Shown here: one piece after another, positions 45,102-54,780 of the stretch
How the letters are laid out: each line of letters starts with the position of its first letter
Position numbering within the stretch: the stretch's first letter is position 1
Origin: Micrasema longulum
Lineage: Eukaryota > Arthropoda > Insecta > Trichoptera > Brachycentridae
Assembly: GCA_022494885.1 (NCBI GenBank)
Contig: JAGVSM010001179.1
Coordinates: 1-64,000 of the forward strand
Direction: 5' to 3'
Length of the DNA stretch: 64,000 nucleotides
Notes under the pieces: generated by a model
Databases searched by the model: none
Seen by the model: only the letters and a program-made list of their open reading frames with translations
What the model was told of the DNA's origin: nothing
Made by a program: the position numbers and the translations under genes

Positions 45102-45523
45102 TTGAAAAGAAAACACCCTCAAAATTTAACTGCAGTATGTGTGTTACTGAGATGCTTTGAAAGGAGAGTTCTTCGTCGAATCTGTAGTCCCGTGAAAGAT
45201 GGAGAAAAGTGGAACATTAGGCAAAACGCCAAAGTGTACTTCATATATGAAGCCTGTAGTATCTCAACGCACATAAAACTGCTCAGGTTGAGATGGGCTG
45301 GACACGTACAAAGAATGGCTGATGCGCGAGCAACTAAAAAAGCCATGACTGGACACCCAGGGGGTATAAGAAGGATTGGGAGACCTAGACTAGGGTGGAA
45401 GGATGAAGTGAAAAAAGATGAAGTACAGCTTCTACAAGTTGCAAATTGGAAAATGGCTGCTGAGGACAGGCGGAGTTGGAGGCAAAAGTTGAAGGAGGCC
45501 ACGGCTCGATTTGAGCTGTAGCG
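45102..45523 (+). pseudogene. RTE-type LINE polymerase C-terminus (open ~130 codons)
   Basis: Frame LLRCFERRVLRRICSPVKDG, KWNIRQNAKVYFIYE, IKLLRLRWAGHVQRMADARA, KKAMTGHPGGIRRIGRPRLG, WKDEVKKD, NWKMAAEDRRSWRQKLKEA, RFEL. It matches the conserved tail of RTE/jockey-like polymerases (RRIxxPV...LRWAGHVxRM...GRPRxxWxD...NWxxxAxDRxxWR). Open to its natural stop, no stops inside, 5' truncated. Confidence 0.85.
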
Positions 45524-45894
45524 CCAACGAAAAAGAAATGAGTGTTTTGAGATATTATTTAGTTGTTAAAATGTAATAAATAAATGTAAATAGTATAAAA
45601 GTGTGTATAATTAACCAGTCCAGATTAAGTAGGTAATTGATTACAATATGTTACTAAAAATATCAAATAAACGCTGTTTTATTATATATTATAAATTAAC
45701 ATAATTCTCTCATTAAGTTTTTGGTGTCCTAAACATCACATACAATTTTAACGGAGATAAGTAAATATATTTAAAAGAAACCGGTCTCCATCTTGTCACT
45801 GGTAGAAATAAATATAATTAAGTACCGACTAGGAACGAATTTTAAATTTATTTGGTGTTTATTACTATTGCAATTTGACTTGAAAGTGTATAAC
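45524..45894. other. AT-rich spacer / LINE 3' UTR
   Basis: Probably the 3' UTR of the RTE fragment (AATAAATAAATG near 45577). Nothing else recognised. Confidence 0.4.
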
Positions 45895-47205
45895 ACTTGT
45901 ATAACATGTTTTTTTTAAATGTTTCTTTTTTGGGTGATACCGTGTGTGTTAAATTTGTTCCAATGTTTCGGCTACCATTGCAGGAGGCCATCTTTAGGGT
46001 AAATTGTGTGTTTTGTAGAAAAAAGTAAGTGTTTGTACCGTGTCGCAGTGGGCAGTAGGCACATTTCTCTTAGTTTTTGTAGTATGTAATGCTGGGAACC
46101 ATGTTGAGTTTAATTTGAGCCCGTCGTCTTTGTTTACGTTATTTGGGTGTCTGTATTTCAACGAGGAATTCCAGCCCAACCCGGAATTAAAATTTTAAAA
46201 ATGTTTTCGTGTACACGTGAATATTTATAAATTTTGGAGTACGATGAAATATCTCAAAAACGCACGCAAAAATAAAAAATAAAATGTTAAAAATAGTATT
46301 CATTTTAAAATCGTAAATAATAACGTCACTCCTTACTTGTAGTATTTCCGGTTTCCACTTTAAAGCCCTCGCACCTTGTAAGGAACGTTTTGACCATAGA
46401 AAAAAAAGAGTATAATTTGTATAATTTGACATTTCAACCAGAGATTATGTCAACTTTCTAGGTTTTTCTAAATCGAAACGTTCGTAAAAACAACCATAAC
46501 ATAGAAATGAGCAAATTACGATCAACTAAATGAAGTAATCAAAGCAATATTCCATAGATTCTTGTCAGTTTTGTTATTGGCTAGAGAAATACAACTTACC
46601 GCGGTCAGTGAAAATAAGAACGCCAACCGTTTCATGACGTCACTACTGAAAAGTGACACACTGATTACAGTCATTTGGCGCGGTATTTGATAAATGTAAC
46701 TATAAAAAATCATATCTTTGTAAAGACGCACAAAAAAAAAAATATTTATGCTTAGTTAAATTAGAAAACAGTGGAATTCCTCATTGCCTCTTTTATGATA
46801 CGTGCTCTGTTGTTACTGGGTTCATGTAAAAAATTTGGTTCGAAGGCGAAAAAATGTCCAGTGTCTATAAAGTGATCCGCTAATGTGAATTTGTCAGGGT
46901 GCCCAAGTTTACACGCTCTTTTGTGTTCGTTAATCTTTTTCTTTGCTGTGTTATGTTTGTCCTATGTATACCTTATCTCATCCTTGGCAACTTAATTAAT
47001 AAACAGCTTCCGTTTCCAGAGGATTCCTATCTTTGGGTTAAATAAATGTTTTTTTATTTTTTTCCACAGTCCCAAACGTTGTTATAATATTTTGTTTTTT
47101 CAGCACTTTGGCTATCCAAAGTAGTAGCCAAAACGTCGGAACAAATCTAACACACGCTGTGTCACCCAAAAAAGAAACATATGGATAAAAGTGACGATGA
47201 AAACC
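45895..47205 (-). mobile_element. Penelope-like element (PLE-3), inverted ends plus endonuclease
   Basis: Inverted arms: 45918-46000 (GTTTCTTTTTTGGGTGATAC, GTTAAATTTGTTCCAATG) and 47095-47190 (CACCCAAAAAAGAAAC, CGGAACAAATCTAACAC). The endonuclease is at 46761-47007. The left arm carries, on the minus strand, CTAAAGA (45997-45991), T, stem GGC/GCC, GAAAC. This is the same layout as the other hammerhead-like cores, with G5 changed to A. Confidence 0.8.
46761..47007 (-). pseudogene. PLE GIY-YIG endonuclease
   Basis: The minus strand gives AVY, stop, LSCQG, stop, DKVYIGQT, frameshift, NTAKKKINEHKRACKLGH, FTLADHFIDTGHFFAFEPN, FLHEPSNNRARIIKEAM, NSTVF and TAA (46763-46761). The VY-LSC-x-DKVYIGQT start is the GIY-YIG strand pair with its flanking Cys; INEHKR holds the helix Glu-His, and ADHxxxTGH the metal-site region. 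The most complete of the three PLE endonucleases here, inactivated by two stops and a frameshift. Confidence 0.9.
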
Positions 47206-47834
47206 TTCGCACCTATTTAACATGATTTTTGTATGTTTTTTTACGCCGCTTCTCTATTAGATCCCTTAATCATAAAATGTCCGATGTAAGGCCTCGAACA
47301 TTAATTTGTCGCGTCCGCCACAAGCCTCGTACTATGGCCACGTGTGGCGTTTTGCATACGCGCCCGCTGTCGCCACCGCCTTAAGCCCGCACTGTGGACG
47401 ACCCCTAAACGATCTGCTACAGACATACCGTTAATCGGCGTATAAAAGTAATTTAAAACATGTTTTACACTAGGTGACTAATTTATTATATTGCGTACAT
47501 ACTATCCATTATAATTTATTTTAAAAAGTCACTACCAGGTTAAAAAAAATCGATAAAATTTGAAACAAAAAGTCAGTTGCACGTATTCTGTTAAAACTGT
47601 AATTTAGCTTAGATTTTTTTTTTTTTTTTCAAAAGATTCGAAGTTTTAATTGTTTCCGCAACTTTCATTATTATCTTAAAAGATGTTTATAAGAATCGTT
47701 ATTTCTTGTTTTCCTTACATTCTTCTATTTTTAAACCATTTAATGCCCAACGTAGCATACTGTCGACATAAACTAAAATATGAAATTAAAACTGATTTTT
47801 TTTTCATTATTTTTCTTAGTATTTGCATAAAAAA
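47206..47834. other. No supported gene
   Basis: A CpG-containing patch at 47270-47440 (TCGCGTCCGCCACAAGCCTC, GGCGTTTTGCATACGCGCCC) stands out from AT-rich DNA, but no frame or known element is recognised. Confidence 0.4.
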
Positions 47835-47985
47835 AACAAAGTTTAGGCATTAACAGGGCTTATGACCTGTCATTGGCTGGTTTAAGTGGCCACTTTACAC
47901 ACTGTGTAACATCTTTTACTGCACAAAAGTCAACAGATGGAAGAATTGAGGAAATGTGGATGTTGAAACATGGGCAGAAATTATC
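47835..47985 (+). repeat. Family P, copy 10, compact fold-back
   Basis: TTACAGGG-like box, AAGTGGCCACTT (47884-47895) and TTACACACTGTGTAA (47895-47909), then a direct jump to the inverted CAACAGATGGAAGAATTGAG end. The central unit is deleted. Confidence 0.75.
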
Positions 47986-47987
47986 TA

Positions 47988-48098
47988 GTTTAAATGTTCT
48001 GCCAGATAATTATTTATCACCCTCAAGAGGAACGAATGCCGCTCCCACTTTGCCGTCCAGCAGGCTACCATCCGTAAAGATTGCCGGTATGCCATATA
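47988..48098 (-). mobile_element. LINE RNase H fragment
   Basis: The minus strand reads GIPAIFTDGSLLDGKVGAAF, VPLEGDK. IFTDGSxxxGxVGAAFV is the first strand and catalytic Asp region of the RNase H domain found in R1/I-type LINEs. Only about 30 codons remain. Confidence 0.7.
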
Positions 48099-48099
48099 T

Positions 48100-48530
48100 A
48101 CAAGTAGAATAGAAAATATTCAAAACAAATTTATAAAGTACCTTAAATACAAAACCGGTATTTCTTATGTATCTACTCTCACTGCCTCCACCTTCCATGG
48201 AATCATTTCTCTACAATACCGCAGAGTGTGTGCGGACCAACTACTGCTTTACAAAATTGTGACAGGAATGGTTGACTGTACAGAGCTGCTTGGTTTAATA
48301 CCAATACATATGCCAGCCAGGATTTGTAGACGGTACCACCTGTTTCATGTACCAATAAGTAAAACATCGTATGTTAAAAATGCTTTTTTTCGTAGGACTT
48401 TTTCAATGTACAATACAAAATTTAAAAAATATAGATTACACAAACATCACTCTGTCAGATTTAAAATTTACACTAAAATGTATTATGTAACTTAGTAGAC
48501 ATTATAATAATAAATATGTACATCTCCCCT
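48100..48530 (+). mobile_element. Jockey-type LINE C-terminal fragment
   Basis: The plus frame IENIQNKFIKYLKYKTGIS, IISLQYRRVCADQLLLYKI, RRYHLFHVPISKTSYVKNAF, SMYNTKF is open to a stop at 48494. This is the C-terminal domain after the thumb. It abuts, head-to-head, the RNase H fragment. Confidence 0.75.
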
Positions 48531-48886
48531 CCCCTCTTTATCCTCTCTTCAAGCATTCTTGTCCTTATCCCGCCCAATTTACAGTAACTTAATGTTCTTA
48601 AAATAAATATTTAAAAAATCTTTGATTATTGAGTACATGAAAATAACATTTTGTATATGTATAAATTGTATGTATTTATTTGATATGTAATATATTTTCT
48701 TTACTAACTTTGTATACTATGTGGAAATCTGTTATTAGTTCTGAGTTTATACACTATATCTGTTTGTTTACTAAAAATATGTATGTAGAACTGTTGATTT
48801 CCCTAATAAAATAAAATAAAATACCTCGAAACATTTATTCATTAGAAAGACTTTTAACACTCCTGCAAAATAGGTGTATTAACAAA
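48531..48886. other. AT-rich spacer with (AAAAT)n tail
   Basis: AATAAAATAAAATAAAAT at 48806-48823 is probably the tail of the preceding LINE. Confidence 0.5.
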
Positions 48887-49643
48887 TTAGTGGTGTAGTG
48901 GTCAGCGCGTTTGCCTACCATGCAAGAGGTCTCGGGTTCGATTCCCGATTTGGTTGACATGAAATATTTATTTCGGGAACTACACTGGCTACGTTTTCCA
49001 CAGAGGGTCGAATACAAACTCTGTTGGCTTATGTATAAGTCACTGCACAACTCTGCTCCGGAATATCCAAGGGAACTATGCATTCCAGATGAACTAGCTG
49101 ACAGGCGTCTCACGCTTAGATCAGCTACGTCTACGGTGAGAGGAAAAGTTATTATACCTCTACGCAAACAGTGCACTAAATTTAGTGAACGCGCATTTGC
49201 GGTCGCAGGCCCTATGGCATGGAATGCTCTCCCAGCAGAGGTGCGAGGTTGTGAAAGTGAAGTGATGTTTCGAAAAAAACTTAAAACCCACTTGTTCTCT
49301 AAATCATTTGAATAAATCCGTAGCATGTGACACCAAAATAAATTGTTTTAATTAAATTACAAATTTAAAAGCTTCAATTAAATTAATTTAACAATAGAAT
49401 CACTATGTAAAGCGCCCTTGAGGTATTTTATTACGAAAATGGCGCTGTATAAGTTATCCATAATAATAATAATAATATTTTAAAAAAGTGTTTTCTCACT
49501 TGAATGTGTCATAGTCCCTGGACTGGCCTCTGAAGTCTAAGACTGATTTATGTAACAGAAATGATCAAGATACGCTGCGGTCGGTGCACCAATGTAGTGC
49601 CCTATGCACCATTAGGTGCGGAGAGGGAATGATGATGATGATG
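48887..49643 (+). mobile_element. SINE-A interrupted by an L2-like LINE 3' end
   Basis: SINE head 48887-48970 (A box TGGTGTAGTGG, B box GGGTTCGATTCC), LINE piece 48971-49473, then SINE body 49481-49643 (TCATAGTCCCTGGACTGG, CACCATTAGGTGCGGAGAG, GAT repeats). AATATTT occurs on both sides of the LINE (48963-48969; 49474-49480) and once at the matching point of the intact SINE at 39484-39741. Confidence 0.85.
48971..49473 (+). mobile_element. L2-like LINE, C-terminal 114 codons and 3' end
   Basis: The open frame up to 49315 reads RELHWLRFPQRVEYKLCWLM, YPRELCIPDELADRRLTLRS, PMAWNALPAEVRGCESEV, FRKKLKTHLFSKSFE, nearly identical to 42170-41813 on the other strand and without that copy's stop. The 3' UTR ends with the AGCGCCC...ATGGCGCT hairpin (49411-49446) and a (TAA)n tail. 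Confidence 0.9.
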
Positions 49644-49910
49644 AACTGCCCCATGAGGCCCAGGGTTCTCGTTTCTACTACACTCGCAGACCTGTATTCT
49701 TGATACGCCCGGACGCGGACTGCTTGCGTCACACGTGTAAATTGTTTGAAATGCATGTTTTGCATTATTTGACTTAACTGTTCTAATCGTGGCATGCAAA
49801 TATTTCTCTATTTACCTACACATCCTCTTCCTGGTAATGCGAAATTTCCTTGCTGTTTATCTTACGCACACATCCTGTCGCGTTCGACACCATATATTAT
49901 TACAAATCAG

Positions 49911-49985
49911 AGCCGTGGCGTAGTGGGTAAGACGGCCGACTGTGAAACTGGCGTTGCGGGTTCGACTCCCGCCTGTTGCGAGAAA
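49911..49985 (+). mobile_element. tRNA-like SINE head (SINE-D)
   Basis: A box TGGCGTAGTGGG, B box GGGTTCGACTCC with correct spacing, followed by A-rich sequence. The would-be acceptor arms do not pair (AGCCGTG versus TGTTGCG), so a tRNA gene is unlikely. Confidence 0.65.
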
Positions 49986-50091
49986 AAAATCCATAAAAAA
50001 AAAAAACATTTTTTTCTCAATAGTTCAGTGTCTTTTTGTATTTTTTTTGTTAACAGACTAATAATTTAAACAAAAATTTATTTCATATGAA

Positions 50092-50575
50092 CATGAACAA
50101 CTCCCTAGGGAGGAAATCCAGCCAGTCTGCAAGCATTTGGACATAATCAAACATTGTTAAACAAAAATTATTTAATAATGTTTGAGTATGTCCAAACGCT
50201 TGCAGACTGGCTGGATTTCCTCCCTAGGGAGTTATACATATTTAAATTTATTTCAACAGAGAGAGAAAACATTTTTGAGAAGGGAATATGGAAGTCTAGG
50301 CATTTACAGGGCTTATGACCTGTCACTGGATGGTTTAAGTGGCCCCTTTACACACCGTGGAACGTTCACCATTCTGCCCATGTTTATATATCCACATTTC
50401 CTCAACTCTTCCATCTGTTGACTTTTGTGAAGTAAAAGAGCTGAAACCTTTATAAAGTGGGTGAGATTCATCCGGCTGAACCAAATTACCTACTAGGCAA
50501 CGCCTGAAAACAATTTTCCAATTTTTATACTTTTTTTACCAGGTAGTTACTTACGCAATGTTTGAGTATGTCCGA
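50092..50575 (+). repeat. Family P, copy 11, with perfect-looking inverted arms
   Basis: 50097-50160 and 50170-50236 are inverted copies of the A-type terminus (CTCCCTAGGGAG at 50101-50112 and 50220-50231; GCCAGTCTGCAAGCATTTGG), then a full unit with ACAGG/CCTGT (50306-50323), AAGTGGCCCCTTTACACACC and a right terminus. Confidence 0.8.
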
Positions 50576-50579
50576 TTGG

Positions 50580-51065
50580 CTTAATATTTTTTTTTTTGAA
50601 ACATAAATTTCCTTATACCCAAGATTTATAAAAAAAATTAAGCCCAAAAATCATACAAGAATTATATTTAAAAAAATAACCTAAAAATTATACAGCATAT
50701 TCAGTAGAAAGTTTAAATAATTCAAGAATAAATGTAAAAAACAAAATTAAATAATAAAACATTCTACAGTAATACAACAAGAAAATAATAAGTACCGTTT
50801 CATACAGCTGCGCAAAGTGAACAAAAAACGTGTATGTTATGAAATGCACGAATAAATAAATATAATTACCATTCAACATCTTTGAAAAAGTTCAAAAGGT
50901 TTGTTCTATAGGAACAATACCCTACACTCAATATATCCGATACGTGGGAATAATTATTGTCGAGTTCGTGAAGTCTGTTTAATACGGCATTACAAGTATA
51001 CACTGTCCGTGAATTGTTGCTACAAAACGGTGGCACCTCTCTAGTCATTCTTCCAGGCACCCATG
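50580..51065 (-). mobile_element. Jockey-type LINE C-terminal end
   Basis: The minus frame 51060-50866 reads VYTCNAVLNRLHELDNNYSH, VSDILSVGYCSYRTNLLNFF, resembling SVLNRLHALGNKHSDLGDIF at 18764-19357. The AT-rich 3' UTR lies at 50865-50580. Confidence 0.65.
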
Positions 51066-51384
51066 TACTTGTAGTTTTCTCAAACTGAACAGTTTGGGTA
51101 GGTGGGAAGAAATTGCCTTAAGGCAATATGCCCGCCCTTACATGTATATTTATTTATTTATTTATACTTTTACATTGTTTGTATTCTTTTTTTTATGCAT
51201 AATAATGTTCCCTCACTGGGGCGTCCCGTGCCGAGGGAAATATTTTACAAAATGTGGAACATGCCTAAGATTAGCTATTTAACAAAGTTAATATAATAAT
51301 AACAATAAAAAAAACGTAATTAATCCAACAAAACTAATATTATAAACTGTATATGTATATAAAGTGTTAAAATAAATAAATATA
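51066..51384. other. No supported gene
   Basis: Spacer with TTTA repeats at 51148-51165. Confidence 0.4.
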
Positions 51385-51480
51385 CTCCCAGGTATTTGAA
51401 ACTCTCGACCCTTCGATGACTGGATTTGACAGAGTCAGGTGATTTTGGGCATCAAGGCATGAAGCGTTATACAGTACAAA
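51385..51480 (-). mobile_element. RTE-type LINE scrap
   Basis: Same segment as 2690-2760 (GTTTGAAACTCTCGACCCTT-like, GAGAGTCAGG-like), about 90 bp only. Confidence 0.55.
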
Positions 51481-51574
51481 AGAAAAAAAGAAAAGGTTAA
51501 AAATATGATTTGCCCTATGCATCGCTGGGTGTTGATTTAGTAAATGACAATGAAATCCGTATTTATTTTTTTAT

Positions 51575-51890
51575 TTATATATATACGCCCAATGGGCATT
51601 TTTATGGACACATTTATACATAGAAAATTATTATAACAATATTAGGAAGACTCAATGGTTTATAGTAGACTTTGTGGGAGTGGAAGCGGGAGAGAGGTGT
51701 TAATAATTGAATTTGATTCAGTGATCGTTAGAAAGAAGACAACTTGTTATCAAAGAAATCAAGACTGATATGTTTGTTGGCAGACCTGAGAATTCTGGGC
51801 ATAGGGGAATGAAAACCATAGTTAGTTCTATGGTTATCGGTATGAAAGAGTAAGTTTTGTCTAAGTTTCTCAAAAGGCTGATAGCTCTTT
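51575..51890 (-). mobile_element. Jockey-type LINE 3' end (copy a)
   Basis: Minus strand: ACCGATAACCATAGAACTAA, TATGCCCAGAATTCTCAGG, then 3' UTR to GCCCATTGGGCGTATATATA (51603-51584) and an AAATAAA tail. Contains the unbroken GAACTAACTATGG site, the empty-site reference for the SINE at 63057-63240. Confidence 0.75.
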
Positions 51891-51894
51891 AATT

Positions 51895-52440
51895 TCCGCA
51901 ATCCACCTTATACCCTTTTCCCTGTATAGAGGCATAACAACAGCCCTCCTCCAATCAGGGGGAGTGTATTTCTTCTCTAGACGTAGATTAAACAGCTTAT
52001 TTATTTATATATACGCCCAATGGGCATTTTTAAGGACATATTTATACATAGAAAATTATTATAAAGGAAAGTACAAAGACACAATGGTATATAGTAGACG
52101 TGGTGGGAGTGTGTTTATAATTGAATTTGATTTAGTGATCGTATGGTATGTTTGTTAGCAGACCTAAGAATTCTGGGCATAGGGGAATGTAAACCATAGT
52201 TAGTTCTATGGTTATCGGTATGAAAGAGTAAGTTTTGTCTGAGGTTTCTAGTTGGGATATTTAATTTTATTAAGATCAGTAGTTCAGGCGCATCAAAGAG
52301 TGAGTTGAGAATTTTAAATAGAACTATAAGGTCGGATTTATTTCGACGGTCTTGAAGAGAAGATATATTTAAGCTAGTTTCTAACTCATTATACGTATAT
52401 AGGTCTCTGGATAAGCCCAACCTCCAGCCTATCTTTCTTA
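51895..52440 (-). mobile_element. Jockey-type LINE 3' end (copy b) joined to an RT fragment
   Basis: The minus strand, from 52420, encodes RDLYTYNELETSLNISSLQD, RRNKSDLIVLFKILNSLFDA, NIPTRNLRQNLLFHTDNHRT, SPMPRILRSANKHT. The 3' UTR ends in the GCCCATTGGGC hairpin and an AAATAAATAAG tail at about 52005. Directly after it (52002-51905) comes LFNLRLEKKYTPPDWRRAVV, MPLYREKG, the first RT block of another LINE. The same junction occurs at 63488. Confidence 0.75.
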
Positions 52441-52849
52441 AAAATCGATGTTTAACTGATTAAATATTCTTGATGTGAACATCATAATATGGAGACCAGA
52501 CAACAGAAGAATACTCTACGTGCGGGCGAACTAGGGAACAGAAGAAAGGTTCATATCTGTATGTGATTCATTCGCGTCACTTCGTCAAGTGGCCCACGGG
52601 GAGGACCCATGATTGCTCTCCATTCTGTAGTCGCTTGTCACCCCTCAGTCCGGCCGAGGGCACCCGAGGGAAATCTCGCCCCCGAGTGCGCGCCGTATTG
52701 TTGTACGGAGCCTGCGGGGTAGGTTCGCACCCTCAGTGATAACTAATAACACGCCACTGACTAATGGAGTCGCCCGTACGGACGAAAACCATTCTGTGAT
52801 TATCAACCACGAAGCTAGCTGCAGTTTACAGCAATTCGATCGAATTTAA
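52441..52849. other. Isolated GC-rich segment, unidentified
   Basis: 52560-52830 is GC-rich and CpG-rich (GTCCGGCCGAGGGCACCCGA, CCCCCGAGTGCGCGCCGTAT, GGAGTCGCCCGTACGGACG), unlike its surroundings. All frames are short. It could be a LINE 5' region or rDNA-like scrap; I do not recognise it. Confidence 0.4.
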
Positions 52850-54235
52850 ATTTATTGCTACAGAAAGGGAAAACATTTTTGAGAAGGGGATATGGAAGTC
52901 TAGGCATTTACAGGGCTTATGACCTCTAAAACTGGCTGGTTTAAGTGGCCACTTTACTCATTGTGTGACATTCACTATTCTGCACATGTATAATTTTAAA
53001 TATTCGAGTACATGAGAAAAAAAATACACATCTACATTCCTTCAATTCTTTCATCTGTTGATGTTAGTGAGGTTAAAGAGTTGAAACCTTTATTTATGCG
53101 GGTGAGATTCATGTGATTGAATTATTTCCCCTACATACTAGGCAACGCATGACAATATTATTTTTTCATTTTCTATACTTCTTCATGGACCAGGTGGATT
53201 TATCGACAATATTTTGAGTTTTTCCAAATGTTTGTATTCAAGATCTGGATTCAACTCCCTGGGGAGCTGTAAATAAGAACATATTACAACAGAGATGAAG
53301 ACATTTTAGAGAAGGTAATATAGAAGTCTAGGCATGTACAGGGCTTATGACCCCTGACATTGCCTGTTTTAAGTGGCCACTTACACACTGTGTGACATTC
53401 ACAATTCTGTCCATATTTGAACATCTGTATTCCTTCAATTCTTTCATCTGTTGATGTTTGTGAAGTTGAAGAGTTGAAACCTTTATTTATGCGGGTGAGA
53501 TTTATCTAATTGAATTATTTCACCTACTTTCTGGGCAACGCCTGAAAATATTATTAATTCCATTTCTATACTTCTTCATGGACCAGGTTGATTTATCAAC
53601 AATATTTCGAGTTTTTCCAAATGTTTCTAGACAAGAATTGGATTCAACTCTCTTGGGAGCTGTAAATAAGAACATATTACAACAGAGATGAACAACATTT
53701 TAAAGAAGGTAATACAGAAGTCTTATGCTTATTAAGCTTATGACCTGTCATTAGCCACTTTACACACTGTGTAACATTCACCATTCTGCCCATGTTTGAA
53801 CATCCACATTTCCTCAACTCTTCCATCTGTTGATTTTTGTGAAGTAAAAGAGCTGAAACCTTTATCACGCGGGTGAGATTCATCCGGCTAAACCAAATCA
53901 CCTACTAGGCAACGCCTGAAAACAATTTTCCAATTTTTATACTTCTTTTTTTACCGGGTAGTTAATTCAACAATGTTTGATTTGTCCAATGCTTGCAGAC
54001 TGGCTGGATTTCCTCCCTAGGGAGTTATTCATATTTAAATTTACTGCAACAGAGACGGAAAACATTTTTGAGAAGGGAATATGGAAGTCTAGGCATTTAC
54101 AGGGCTTACGACTAAACATGTTTGCTTTCTCTGTTGCAATAAATTTAAATATGAATAAGTCTCTAGGGAGGAAATCCAGCCAGTCTGCAAGCATTTGGAT
54201 CTATTCAAACATTGTTGAATTCGATCTTAATTGTG
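52850..54235 (+). repeat. Family P tandem array (four units, both subtypes)
   Basis: Successive units with GGCATxTACAGGGCTTATGA at about 52905, 53330, (degraded) 53730 and 54092; spacing about 425, 400 and 362 bp. AAGTGGCCACTT at 52943-52954 and 53371-53382. Units one and two are subtype B (TTATTTATGCGGGTGAGAT), three and four subtype A (TTATCACGCGGGTGAGATTC, CTCCCTAGGGAG). The array ends in an inverted terminus (54150-54220). Confidence 0.85.
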
Positions 54236-54244
54236 TACCTTTTA

Positions 54245-54780
54245 TTTATATTATTTAACTAATTACAAAAGGGATGAACAACATTTTAGAGAAGGGAATA
54301 TGGAATATGGCCTGTCATTGGTTGGTTTAAATGGCCACTTTACACACTGTGTAACATTCATATTCCTATATTCCCTTCTCTAAAATGTTCTTCATCCCTT
54401 TTGTAATTTGTTATTCTTAATGACTCCCTAGGGGGTGAAATCCAGTTTTTTTTCTACAAAATTTTGGACAAACTCAAAATATTGTAATATTTAATTATTT
54501 ATTTGGGAATAAACCCATTTTTTTTTTTATATATATATTGTAGACAGAAATTAAGACTATATATAATGAATATAATAACGTATATTTACATGACCTGTCA
54601 ATGGCTGGTTTAAGTGGCTAGGTCATAAGCCCTGTAGATGCCTAGACTTCTATATTACCTTCTCTTAAATATTCTTCATCTCTGTTGTAATATTTTAACA
54701 TAAACAGCTCCCCAGGGAGTTGAATCCAGTCCTTGTCTACATAAATTTGGACAAACTCAAAATATTATTGATTTACATAT
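54245..54780. repeat. Family P fold-backs (copies 13 and 14)
   Basis: 54262-54300 (AATTACAAAAGGGATGAACA) is mirrored at 54375-54410 around AAATGGCCACTTTACACACT. A second compact copy at 54590-54780 has GGTTTAAGTGGC joined directly to GGTCATAAGCCCTGTAGATG and the CTCCCCAGGGAG box. Confidence 0.75.

Noticed and set aside
48892..48960. tRNA-like sequences (also at 17805, 25572, 27512, 39484, 40553, 49911, 63057) as functional tRNA genes
   Set aside because: A and B boxes are present but acceptor stems do not pair and each is followed by a SINE body.
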